From NCBI GenBank assembly GCA_021927905.1, contig BLLK01000038.1:868001-932000 (forward strand): a stretch of DNA of 64,000 nucleotides, given 5' to 3'. The notes beneath the pieces are model-generated. The model had not been told where the DNA came from and did not search any database. It saw only the letters and a program-made list of their open reading frames with translations. Positions within the stretch are counted from its first letter, which is position 1, and each line of letters begins with the position of its first letter. Positions 1 through 8,185 of the stretch are shown piece by piece. The position numbers and the translations under genes were made by a program. Source of the stretch: Chaetoceros tenuissimus. Taxonomy: Eukaryota; Bacillariophyta; Thalassiosirophyceae; Chaetocerotales; Chaetocerotaceae.

Positions 1-353
1 CGTTGTTGGATGGCTGAACGCTGCCTTACTATACATAGCCCAATGCCTTTTGCCTCCTCGCCTAATCATGATTATTGGCGAATGGAGTTGGAAACCCGTC
101 CCATCACTCAACATATTTCGCAAGAAAAAGAATGGCTCCATTACAACGGAATGATGTTTCACGTATCTTTTCCATCATATCAGCATTTTTGAGTAAAATA
201 AGCACCACTAATATCATATCACTTTTATAATATAATTTCTATTCTACCCTTACATCGAAAACATATACACAAGCCACTTCAATTATCCATTGTTAAATGG
301 AATTACCGAATTACCCAATAAATCTATCAACTTATGTCGAAATCGGAATCTCT
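1..353. other. Window edge, no gene seen
   Basis: This is the 3' flank of the first minus-strand gene. A 60-codon open frame at 10-192 has no recognisable domain and no supporting context. I see no RNA gene or repeat here. Confidence 0.5.
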
Positions 354-965
354 TTAGGCGAACCACTCAGAAGGCGTCAAAAGGAATTGTCCAAAAGTCA
401 TATCATCCTCCATTGCTGCTCTACGTCTTCTGTATACCATTCCAATCAATAAAGCAACCACGGGACAAGTTGTCCCGAGAACTAAAGCATATGGAAATGG
501 AGTTTCTCCATCAGACCCTGCAGCTGCTGCACCAGCGATATTTTTATTCAAAAGTTTAACTCTTGATGGACAGTTGTCACATGATACGGGGCAAATATCT
601 CTGAATCTTAGTCCACTATCGAGATATTCGTAATTACAATAAAGATCCTGTTTCTCTTTTTCTTGAAAACCATACCAGTCGCACATTTTTGTTTTTCCAT
701 TATGAATTTCATGACTAAATTCTGGAGTGTCGGCACAGCAGATTCCACAAGAAAATGGACATTCACTTCTTACTTCTAAATCCTGACAGATTTCTTGTCT
801 AACATCCTCAAAGGTGTCTCGAATCCAAGCACAATTTCTACTTTTGCCCTCATATCTGACAGTAAAGGATTTACTATTGGAGCACACAGATTCTGTACGA
901 CGTAAAAAGCTAGCACTAGCTCTAGCGTACGAAACAAAAAGAAGAAGGAATGTCGCTATTTTCAT
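354..965 (-). CDS. Secreted-type single-pass protein with two six-cysteine (ShKT-like) modules
   Basis: The 203-residue protein begins with a hydrophobic signal peptide (about residues 1-18). Two cysteine modules follow in tandem (about 28-76 and 77-131). Each has the spacing C-x~15-C-x-W-...-C-x~8-C-x3-C-x2-C, and a CC pair marks the junction. A membrane helix (about 160-178) is followed by an RRRR stop-transfer stretch and a short tail ending in LTPSEWFA. The modules resemble ShKT-type domains, which occur widely in diatom extracellular proteins. It is the most divergent of five minus-strand paralogues: it lacks the long Ser/Thr/Pro stalk and the acidic tail motifs of its neighbours. The likely role is an extracellular binding or adhesion protein anchored in a membrane; the ligand is unknown. 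The ATG at 965 directly precedes the signal peptide. Confidence 0.85.
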   Translation of the reverse strand: MKIATFLLLFVSYARASASFLRRTESVCSNSKSFTVRYEGKSRNCAWIRDTFEDVRQEICQDLEVRSECPFSCGICCADTPEFSHEIHNGKTKMCDWYGFQEKEKQDLYCNYEYLDSGLRFRDICPVSCDNCPSRVKLLNKNIAGAAAAGSDGETPFPYALVLGTTCPVVALLIGMVYRRRRAAMEDDMTFGQFLLTPSEWFA

Positions 966-1309
966 TTTGGATTTGCAGCGTTTCTATTTTATGATCTGTG
1001 GTCGTATTAGGGAAGAACCCTTCGTCGATCAAACCTGGGGATTTTGTTCAATTTGAAGCGTTGAAAAAAAATTTGACCCTGTTTTAGAACGCTATCGTGG
1101 AAAAATAGTGCTAAACTAGAGTAAACTACGACTAAATATTCGGTATGGTTATGGAAGATGTCAATATCAATTTTCATTTCAACTAATAATAACTAAGTAT
1201 GACATATGACAACTATTTATGATTTATTATAAAACATTCCACCAAAAATTTATTATCAGCTAATAAACTGAAATCAAACATCATCCCTAAGAATAATTAC
1301 ACCGCAAAA
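966..1309. other. Intergenic, no gene seen
   Basis: This AT-rich spacer lies between two minus-strand paralogues. It should hold the promoter of the 354-965 gene and the 3' end of the next. No distinct element was recognised. Confidence 0.5.
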
Positions 1310-2158
1310 CTAGATTTCATTCTTATTCTTTTTGGAGAAAAAATTCGAGAATTTCTTTTTTTCTTCTTGTTTCTCTTCCTTTTTCACTTCTTCCTGAGGA
1401 GGTTGTGAGAAGAAACCTCCAAAAAATCCTGTTTCTTCTTTTGTCTCTTCTTTTGGCTGTGGCGAGAAGAATCCAGAAAAGAACCCTTGTTCTACGTCAT
1501 CCTGTTTCTCCTCTTTCTTTTCTTCTTTCTTCTTTGACTTTGCAAACATGGCTGCAAATTTGCTCTTGGAGGCCTGACTCTTTACTGCATCCCTTTCTTT
1601 ATACTTCTTGTAACCAAATGCAGAACCAACAACAGCAAGAATTACTAGTAAGCTGCCAAAGACTGGCCACACCCACCTTCCCTTTTTCTTTCTCTCTGAG
1701 GTTGCGTTTGGATCACCTGTTGCACTCATGATATTAATCTCATCTTCATCCGATCCACTATTGGTTTCATCTTGTGTGTTGAGGCAATAATCGCAGGACT
1801 CTGGACATTGATCCTTAACTTTGAAATCAGAACTTCCATATTTAGTTTCACAGTGAAGACTTTTCAATTCATTGTCCTTGCCAATATCAAAGCATGATAG
1901 CGTTTTATCATCACTCAGCATACGAAAGAATGGATTATCGCTACAGCAATTGCCACAGGAAAGATTACAAGATCTGCTGATATTATCCACTGCGCATAGC
2001 TCTTTTCTAATTTCATCACTTGCACTTCGAAGCCATAAACAATCTCTTTGAACATTTTCATATTGAAAAATTAAGGAGTTATTGTTGCTACATAGCGCTC
2101 CAGCCGTAGCGCTGGATGCAGAGATAGCTAGAATACATAAGCACAAGACAATCTTCAT
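1310..2158 (-). CDS. Six-cysteine module membrane protein with FF-rich, K/E-rich tail
   Basis: The open frame extends to a non-ATG codon at 2185. The ATG at 2158 opens a clear signal peptide (MKIVLCLCILAISASS), giving 282 residues. Two cysteine modules follow, joined by CCSDNPFFR, which matches the family hallmark CC-x-[DN]NPF-x-R. The stalk is short. A membrane helix (about residues 164-182) leads into a cytoplasmic tail of about 90 residues, rich in Lys and Glu. The tail repeats a Phe-rich motif: GFFSGFF, GFFGGFF and FSNFF. Such a tail is unusual beside the acidic tails of its paralogues and could bind a membrane or a partner protein (inference). A 14-base motif upstream is shared with the next paralogue. 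Confidence 0.87.
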   Translation of the reverse strand: MKIVLCLCILAISASSATAGALCSNNNSLIFQYENVQRDCLWLRSASDEIRKELCAVDNISRSCNLSCGNCCSDNPFFRMLSDDKTLSCFDIGKDNELKSLHCETKYGSSDFKVKDQCPESCDYCLNTQDETNSGSDEDEINIMSATGDPNATSERKKKGRWVWPVFGSLLVILAVVGSAFGYKKYKERDAVKSQASKSKFAAMFAKSKKKEEKKEEKQDDVEQGFFSGFFSPQPKEETKEETGFFGGFFSQPPQEEVKKEEKQEEKKKFSNFFSKKNKNEI

Positions 2159-2275
2159 TATAGATGGTAGAATCAGATACTTCAAAATATAAATTCAATC
2201 TCTATTGAAGGTCGACTAATAGGGAGATAATGAAAAAAGAAAAAAGAGGGTAGCTGTGTGGGACAGAGTCAGTCT

Positions 2276-2289
2276 GAGATTTTCAGCGA
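2276..2289 (-). promoter_or_regulatory. Shared upstream motif GAGATTTTCAGCGA, copy 1
   Basis: The 14-base string is identical to one at 3888-3901. Its core TTTTCAGCGA recurs at 7052-7061. The core lies 122, 131 and 121 bases upstream of the start codons of three minus-strand paralogues. Read in the direction of transcription it is TCGCTGAAAA. The constant spacing supports a promoter element. Confidence 0.55.
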
Positions 2290-2461
2290 CGAAACTAAGC
2301 TATTTTGTTCTATAATAGTACAAGTTTAGACTAATACAAGACTGCAGATATCGCCGAATGCTGAATTTTGAATTTGAAATTTAAGGAAGCCCCTTTCACG
2401 AATCAAGGATATGGAAAACCTATGAACACTAACTTTGACGATTGAAAAATTAGCATTTAAT

Positions 2462-3761
2462 TTAAAAACAGCCCCCCATATACTTTTCAGTTTCTGAGAC
2501 ATCATACTCGTCGTAACTATCATCTGATGAAAATTCATCACTATCACTGCTGCGTTGAAATGTAGATATCCAATTAGTCACTGGGTTCAAAATTTCATCA
2601 AGTAAATTCAACTCGTTTGCTTCACTTTTATCTTCTTCATCATCACTGAAGAAACCCTTTCGGGCAAAAATAACCAATCCTAGAAGTATCACAAGACATG
2701 AGCAAATGCTTCCAACTACAATGAATATAAGCTTATTCTTGGTATCTCGTTTTTCCATAGTATCAAATTCAGCGCTAGATGCTTTGTTAATAATCAAGTC
2801 ATCATCCTGTTCCTCATCATCAAAAGATTTCATACTAGAGGAAGTAGGAGACTCTGACTTTTTTGTATATGTATATGTAGTGGGGTATAAAGTATTAGCT
2901 GTTGAACTTTTAGATGGTTGGATTATCGGACTTGATGTTGGCTCATTTGCCATTGGAGATGGATTCGGTGGGGACGAAGTTGTACATCGGCCGCATGCTA
3001 CAACGCATTCGGATGCAATGCGTTCGTCATCACAGTACCTATTAATTCTAGCTATCTTTTCCCCAAGCCACTCACAATCTGCTTCATCTCCGGCAATCTT
3101 CTCAAAAGTATAGTCTGCATTATCTGCACACTTAGTCGGTGACACAGTTGGAGAGCTTGTAGGCTAGAGCGGGAAAGGAAAAATCATTGTTAGCAAGTTA
3201 GTTGATGCTGTGAAAGGTAGGGAAATGATTTTTTCCTCAATATCTTTAACTTACACTCGTTGTAGAAATGACCGTAGGCACAAATGTGGGCGAATTTGTG
3301 GGTAAGTTTGTAGGACTTGATGTTGGAAGTGAGGTTTGGGGCACAGGAGTAGATACAGAAGCCACTGTAAGAGGCGCTGGACAATTTCCACATGCTTCGG
3401 GACACGAATCTTTCACTTTTCTTTCAATCCTTCCTTCTGACAGCTCACAATACAACTCTTGCAAGTTTGCATTGTTTCCAATATCACCACAACTATACAA
3501 ATTGGCATTATTCACATACAATCTATAGAAAGGATTGTCTTTACAGCATACACTACATGACAACATACAAGCCTGTTCTACAGCAGGATTTGTACTGCAT
3601 ACGCTGCTTCTTGTAGCTTGATCAGCTGACAAAAGCCAATCGCAGTCTCTGGATGCATTGTTGAAAGTGAATGAGTACGATGGATTATTCTCGCAGAATA
3701 TAGCAGCTTTTGTGAGCTGGAATGAGCTAGCAACGGCTAGTAGGATGGGTAACGATCGCAT
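2462..3761 (-). CDS. Three-module cysteine-rich membrane protein, two exons
   Basis: Exon 1 is 3761-3255 and exon 2 is 3163-2462. They are separated by a 91-base intron with a GTAAGT donor and CTCTAG acceptor, in phase 0, giving 402 residues. Exon 1 encodes the signal peptide (MRSLPILLAVASSFQLTKA), two cysteine modules joined by CCKDNPFYR, and the start of a Ser/Thr/Pro stalk. Exon 2 continues the stalk (PTSSPTVSPT) and adds a third cysteine module, then more stalk, a membrane helix and an acidic tail. The tail has LLDEILNPV, SDSDEF and SETEK. Its closest relatives are the next two minus-strand genes, which lack both the intron and the third module. It is presumably a cell-surface binding protein; the function is unknown. 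Confidence 0.88.
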
Positions 3762-4171
3762 AGGTAGGGAATCACCGATCTTCAGGCCTCTTTTAGAATC
3801 TCGACAAATGAATAGGGCAATTTACGCATCACCATACTCGTATGCTTTTTTTGAAGGTTCCCTTGTTTCATTCATGTTGTTTGTTTTGAGATTTTCAGCG
3901 ATGACTGCCTCTAAAAGTATGACGAATCCACGACTTCCAACAATATTATTCAAAGCTTTGACTAAAATAGTAGCAATAAATGAAGAAGACCTCTCCTTTT
4001 AAAAAAACCTTCAAATGCAAAAACTGAATAGACTAGACTAGTCTACTCGTACGAACATTTTATGAAGGAGAAAAGAAGATTCAATCTTCGACTTCTGTAT
4101 CAACTATAAAAAATTATAATTCTAGTTTTACACTATTCATCATTGGTACAGATCTTGTATTCATTCAATCT
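3762..4171. other. Intergenic with shared promoter motif
   Basis: The spacer holds the second copy of GAGATTTTCAGCGA (3888-3901), upstream of the three-module gene. A 114-codon plus-strand open frame runs across the 5' end of that gene and is not convincing as a gene. Confidence 0.5.
3888..3901 (-). promoter_or_regulatory. Shared upstream motif GAGATTTTCAGCGA, copy 2
   Basis: It is identical over 14 bases to 2276-2289. Its core starts 131 bases upstream of the ATG at 3761. Confidence 0.55.
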
Positions 4172-5470
4172 TTAACCCCTGACCTTTATTTTGACATATT
4201 TCTCAGTTTCTGAGCTATCGAAACTATTTCCTAGTGAAAATTCATCGCTGTCACTACTACTACCACTACCTTGATAAACGTATCCAAAAGAATTCATAAC
4301 CATATCAAAGAAACCCATTTCTTTCTCGTGAATATCGCTTTCGGCATAGTCATAGGAACGTTTTCGTCGTCGAAATATAACTAACCCTAGAATTACAAAG
4401 CATGTACAGATGCTTCCAACAATAATATAAATCATCTTCATATCCCTTTTGCTCTTCATGTTGGCATCGACTTGACTATTATATGTTTTACTAACGAAGG
4501 AGTCACTAAGTTTTTCGTCATCAGCTGATTCTTCATTGAGTTTTGTAGCAAAATTTGGTTGAGAAGAGGGTGAAGAAGATGGTGAAGAAGCTGGGTGAGC
4601 CGTAGGGTTAACAGAAACATGGGCTGGAAATTTACTGGTTGAACTCGTTGATGGCTGACCTGATGCTTCCTGCGAAGGGAGACTAGAAGGAGCATTCGTT
4701 GGTAAATTTGATGGTGTGCCTGAAGGTGATACAGAAGGTTGAGAAAATGACAGTATAGTTGGGGTTGTAGATGGCGGTCTTGATGTGTGATATATTGGTA
4801 AGCTCGAGGGAGAATTCGTAGGTAAATTTGATGGTGTGACTGTCGGTGGTATAGATGGATGGGAAGATGATAGTATCGTTGGTGTTGTTGATGGTTGTCC
4901 TGATGAGTGATATGTTGGTAAACTCGAGGAAGCATTCGTAGGTAAATTTGATGGTATGATTGTCGGTGAAATAGAAGGATGAGAAGATGATAGTATAGTT
5001 GGTATTGTTGATGGCCGTCCTGATGGGTGATTCGTAGGGAGACTGGAAGGTTCATTTGTAGGCAACGACGTCACTGTAAGAGGCGCTGGACAATATCCAC
5101 ATGCTTCGGGACAAGTCTCCTTTACTTTCTTTGCATAGGGCCCTCGTGATAGGTCACAATACAACTCTTGCAAGTTTGCATTGTTTCCAATATCACCACA
5201 ACTGTACATGCGTTTATAAGCATCAAATAATCTGTAGAAAGGATTGTCTTTACAGCATACGCTACACGAGAATGGACAAGCCTGCCTCACAACAGGATTT
5301 GTATTGCATATGTTGCTTCTTGTAGCTTGATCAGCTGACAAAAGCCAATCACAGTCTCTTGATTTATTGTTGAACGTGAATGTGTATGATGGGTTATTCT
5401 CACAGAATATATTAGCTTTTGCGAGATGAAAGTGGCTAGCAGCGACTAGCAGGATAGGTATCAATCGCAT
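4172..5470 (-). CDS. Two-module cysteine-rich membrane protein with 40-residue-repeat Ser/Thr/Pro stalk
   Basis: The frame is open to 5617, but the ATG at 5470 opens the signal peptide MRLIPILLVAASHFHLAKA. The bases around that ATG match those around the start of the 3761 paralogue, so 432 residues is preferred. Two cysteine modules (joined by CCKDNPFYR) are nearly identical to those of its neighbours and include GDIGNNANLQELYC. A long stalk follows, built from about 3.3 copies of a 40-residue unit containing PSTxPTILSSSHPS and TPSNLPTN. Next come a membrane helix (IIVGSICTCFVILGLVIF), an RRRK stop and an acidic tail with FFDMVMNSF, SDSDEF and SSETEK. The probable topology is an outside cysteine head on a glycosylatable stalk with the tail in the cytosol. 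Confidence 0.88.
   Translation of the reverse strand: MRLIPILLVAASHFHLAKANIFCENNPSYTFTFNNKSRDCDWLLSADQATRSNICNTNPVVRQACPFSCSVCCKDNPFYRLFDAYKRMYSCGDIGNNANLQELYCDLSRGPYAKKVKETCPEACGYCPAPLTVTSLPTNEPSSLPTNHPSGRPSTIPTILSSSHPSISPTIIPSNLPTNASSSLPTYHSSGQPSTTPTILSSSHPSIPPTVTPSNLPTNSPSSLPIYHTSRPPSTTPTILSFSQPSVSPSGTPSNLPTNAPSSLPSQEASGQPSTSSTSKFPAHVSVNPTAHPASSPSSSPSSQPNFATKLNEESADDEKLSDSFVSKTYNSQVDANMKSKRDMKMIYIIVGSICTCFVILGLVIFRRRKRSYDYAESDIHEKEMGFFDMVMNSFGYVYQGSGSSSDSDEFSLGNSFDSSETEKYVKIKVRG
4660..5060. repeat. Coding minisatellite, 120-base unit
   Basis: About 3.3 tandem copies of a 120-base unit encode the stalk. Blocks starting near 4681, 4801 and 4921 line up exactly, each carrying TTCGTAGGTAAATTTGATGG or a close variant. 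Because the unit is a multiple of three, copy number can change without breaking the frame. Confidence 0.8.
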
Positions 5471-6040
5471 AGGTAGGGGATAATCTAAACTCTCCACCTT
5501 CAGATTTCTGGCAGAATCGAAATGTTTAAAGGCTATAGAGGAGATATGATACCTTATAGATTGTATAGATGTGAATGGAGTATTTGTTTGTAGAACTACG
5601 AAATGAATTACACTCACACAGCGAGGGGGCTACTTGTCAATGGTCTATTTTAGGTCATAATTACCACGACTGAAATAAATCGGATGAATTTGGAATTACT
5701 TTGAACTATGGCTGGAGATTGTTCTCATTTTTAGATTATTTTTGAATCATTCAACAGAACAGAAATGAAAATGGCAATCATAAACGAAATCATGATAATT
5801 CCCTTGACAGGAAGAAGGCATTTGTGTTTTTTCCTGATGACATAATTGCAAAAATTGTAATTACGTACAACATGCAGCCAACTTGAAGGTATATAAAGGT
5901 GAATTATAATTATTGAATGACAAACAACTCTTGTAACAAGTAATTTGAGTCTTCATGAAGATGAATTGGCATTCCTTCCGTACAATAACACTTCATTAAA
6001 CACAATACATTTCCCATATCTAGTTCGTATTATTCCTCAT
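5471..6040. other. Intergenic, no gene seen
   Basis: This 570-base AT-rich spacer lies between two paralogues. A weak CAGCGA match (5619-5624) sits about 150 bases upstream of the 5470 start. A TATA-like TATATAAAGG near 5890 on the plus strand has no matching gene behind it. Confidence 0.45.
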
Positions 6041-6931
6041 CTACCTTTCAGTTTCTGAGTTATCATCTCGGTCAGAATCGTGATGAAAGATGGACCCCCA
6101 ATCAAAAGGATTTATAATCATATCAAAAAAACTAGCTTCATTTGTATCAGTTTCATTTTCGGCATCAACTACCTCATTTTCTTCATCATGATTATCATCT
6201 TCTTTCGAAAAGACACCTCTTTTTCTGAGTAGTATCAATCCTAGCAGAACGAAAAATGAGCATACACTCCCAACAACAATGTATATTATCTTCCCACTGT
6301 TTTTATTTTTCTTTGTGATATCATTTTCAGAAGTAGATGCTTTGTTAATGATGAAGTCATTATTTTGTTTCTCATCATCTTCATAATTGTTAGACTCTTC
6401 TTCTACAGGTGGTGCAACAGGAGACTCTACTATTGTCGAAATTGGACTCTTGTTGGATGGCTGCATCGTTGGAGCATTTGTAGGTAAGCTTGTTGGACTT
6501 GATGTTTGGTTTGAAGAAACCACTGCAATAGGCGCCGGACAATTTCCACATGCTTCGGGACAAGTCTCCTTTACTTTCTTTGCATAGGGCCCTCGTGATA
6601 GATCACAATACAACTCTTGCAAGTTTGCATTGTTTCCAATATCACCACAACTGTAAACGTTTTGATTGTTGACATATAGTCTATAGAAAGGATTGTCTTT
6701 ACAGCATACGCTACATGAGAATGGACAAGCTTGCCTCACAGCAGGATCAGTACTACATATATTGCTTCTTGTAGCTTGATCTGCTGACAAAAGCCAATCG
6801 CAGTCTCTTGATTGATTGCCGAATGTAAATGAGTATGATGGATTATTCTCACAGAATATACTAGCTTTAGCGAGCTGGAATGAGCTAGCAGCGACTAGTA
6901 GGATAGATAATGATCGTAAAGCCATATGCAT
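6041..6931 (-). CDS. Two-module cysteine-rich single-pass membrane protein
   Basis: The 296-residue protein starts at ATG 6931; a second in-frame ATG lies at 6925. The signal peptide is followed by two cysteine modules. These share GDIGNNANLQELYC, LLSADQATRS and CCKDNPFYR almost unchanged with the 3761 and 5470 genes, so these three are recent tandem duplicates. The stalk is short (SSPTSLPTNAPT). A membrane helix (about residues 218-236) precedes an acidic tail with SFFDMIINPFDW and SETER, matching tail motifs of its two sisters. The third copy of the shared upstream motif lies at 7052-7061. Function is unknown; a surface recognition or adhesion role is inferred from architecture. Confidence 0.88.
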   Translation of the reverse strand: MHMALRSLSILLVAASSFQLAKASIFCENNPSYSFTFGNQSRDCDWLLSADQATRSNICSTDPAVRQACPFSCSVCCKDNPFYRLYVNNQNVYSCGDIGNNANLQELYCDLSRGPYAKKVKETCPEACGNCPAPIAVVSSNQTSSPTSLPTNAPTMQPSNKSPISTIVESPVAPPVEEESNNYEDDEKQNNDFIINKASTSENDITKKNKNSGKIIYIVVGSVCSFFVLLGLILLRKRGVFSKEDDNHDEENEVVDAENETDTNEASFFDMIINPFDWGSIFHHDSDRDDNSETER

Positions 6932-7257
6932 CTTTATACTGATTCAAATAATTGTTATTCAAATACCGGATAACATCAGTTAGTAAATGAAAGTTGAAAA
7001 GTTTCTTTCGTGTGTGTTTTTATGAGCGAGGTGGGAGCGACTTCCGGCTATTTTTCAGCGATAGAGATTGACTCTAAATCCGATATAATTTGCGGGACTT
7101 GCTCATTTCTTCATCTCACCACTTTGAATGAATTGGTAATTGGTTCAAGATATCATCGTATCATCACAACATACACATCCACATCGTCCGTTTTGAAAAA
7201 GGACCACCTTTCACCTTTACTATTTTGTCATCTCAAGCGCCCAATTTAGAACAAGAA
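6932..7257. other. Divergent promoter region
   Basis: This spacer separates the minus-strand paralogue from the plus-strand ABC ATPase. It contains the core TTTTCAGCGA (7052-7061) and a nearby TTGACTCTAAA (7069-7079). No gene was seen. Confidence 0.5.
7052..7061 (-). promoter_or_regulatory. Shared upstream motif TTTTCAGCGA, copy 3
   Basis: The ten-base core matches 2280-2289 and 3892-3901 and starts 121 bases upstream of the ATG at 6931. Confidence 0.5.
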
Positions 7258-8136
7258 ATGACTACGACCCTACTGTTCACTGTATTCACTTTCACTGCCT
7301 TCCTCTGTATAGATCAAACCTCATCTTTCTCATGTAATGAAAGAAAAGTGAATTTCATACCGTCCACATTGGAGACTTCAGGTTTGACTCAATCCTACAA
7401 AGTTACACTCATGAACAAATTGTTTTCTTCTGTACCAAAACGGGAATTTGCCATAGAAAAAGTGTCGCTGGCATTTGGTGACGGTATAAATGTAAAATCT
7501 TCGAGACGAAATAATTTCTCGATTATCAAAGGATCATCAGGCTGCGGAAAATCTACTTACTTGAGATTAGTTTCGGGAACAGAGAGTCCAAAGCTTGGGT
7601 CTGTCATATTAAATGATTGCAATCTCTACGACACACCAGACGAAGCATTATTGAAGGTTCCAAAACCAGTTATTGTAGACTCAAAACTTGATTGCTATAA
7701 TGATAAGGCGTCTGTGATTGACCAAATACAATCATCATGTCCAAGCAAAGATGGTCTAGATGTAATATCCAAATCATTTGCTTCAATACTGGGGCTTTCA
7801 GATGAAGAATTGCAAAGTCTACCAAGAGATCTTTCACCTTCCGCACAATACTTATTTGGGATAGCTTGTGCATGCGTAGAAAGTAGTTATGACACCATTC
7901 AATCCAATGACGACACAATTGAATTACAATCTCCAATACTTTTACTAGACGAGCTTGCAGATTTCGAGACGTCAATTGTTGCAAGAAAAGTAGGCCATGG
8001 TCTAAGCAATCTAGCCGATAATGGCGCAATCATATTATGTGCCACACACAAACCAGATTCCTACAGAGAATATGCAGATCGAGTAATTACGTTCAGTTTA
8101 GGTAGAGTATTAACCGATGAAAAACTTCATCAATAA
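7258..8136 (+). CDS. ABC-type ATPase domain protein with signal peptide
   Basis: The ATG at 7258 is preferred over a non-ATG extension, giving 292 residues. It opens a hydrophobic leader ending near TSSF-SC, which resembles a secretory or plastid bipartite presequence. A single nucleotide-binding domain follows. It has a Walker A motif (GSSGCGKST, about residue 91), a Walker B motif (ILLLDE, about 227) and an H-loop (CATHK, about 262). The signature region is degenerate: SPRDLSPSAQ-like rather than LSGGQ. No membrane-spanning permease is fused or adjacent. It may be a plastid or endomembrane half-transporter ATPase or a soluble ABC protein. ATP binding is well supported; substrate and partner are not. 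Confidence 0.8.
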   Translation: MTTTLLFTVFTFTAFLCIDQTSSFSCNERKVNFIPSTLETSGLTQSYKVTLMNKLFSSVPKREFAIEKVSLAFGDGINVKSSRRNNFSIIKGSSGCGKSTYLRLVSGTESPKLGSVILNDCNLYDTPDEALLKVPKPVIVDSKLDCYNDKASVIDQIQSSCPSKDGLDVISKSFASILGLSDEELQSLPRDLSPSAQYLFGIACACVESSYDTIQSNDDTIELQSPILLLDELADFETSIVARKVGHGLSNLADNGAIILCATHKPDSYREYADRVITFSLGRVLTDEKLHQ

Positions 8137-8185
8137 TAATAGACAAACTTGAGGTATGTACAAAATTGATTGATTTTAGTAGCAA

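Noticed and set aside
1405-1731. Plus-strand open frame opposite the charged tail of the 2158 gene
   Set aside because: It is antisense to the Lys/Glu-rich tail and has no domain or start context.
3658-4002. Plus-strand 114-codon frame overlapping the start of the three-module gene
   Set aside because: It overlaps a well-supported signal peptide and promoter motif on the other strand and matches no family.
4456-5055. Overlapping minus-strand frame of 199 codons in the stalk repeat
   Set aside because: It is a shifted-frame shadow of the 120-base repeat in the 5470 gene.
5140-6640. Highly similar stretches near 5080-5350 and 6520-6800 considered as a mobile repeat
   Set aside because: They are the matching cysteine-module coding parts of two paralogous genes, explained by tandem gene duplication.
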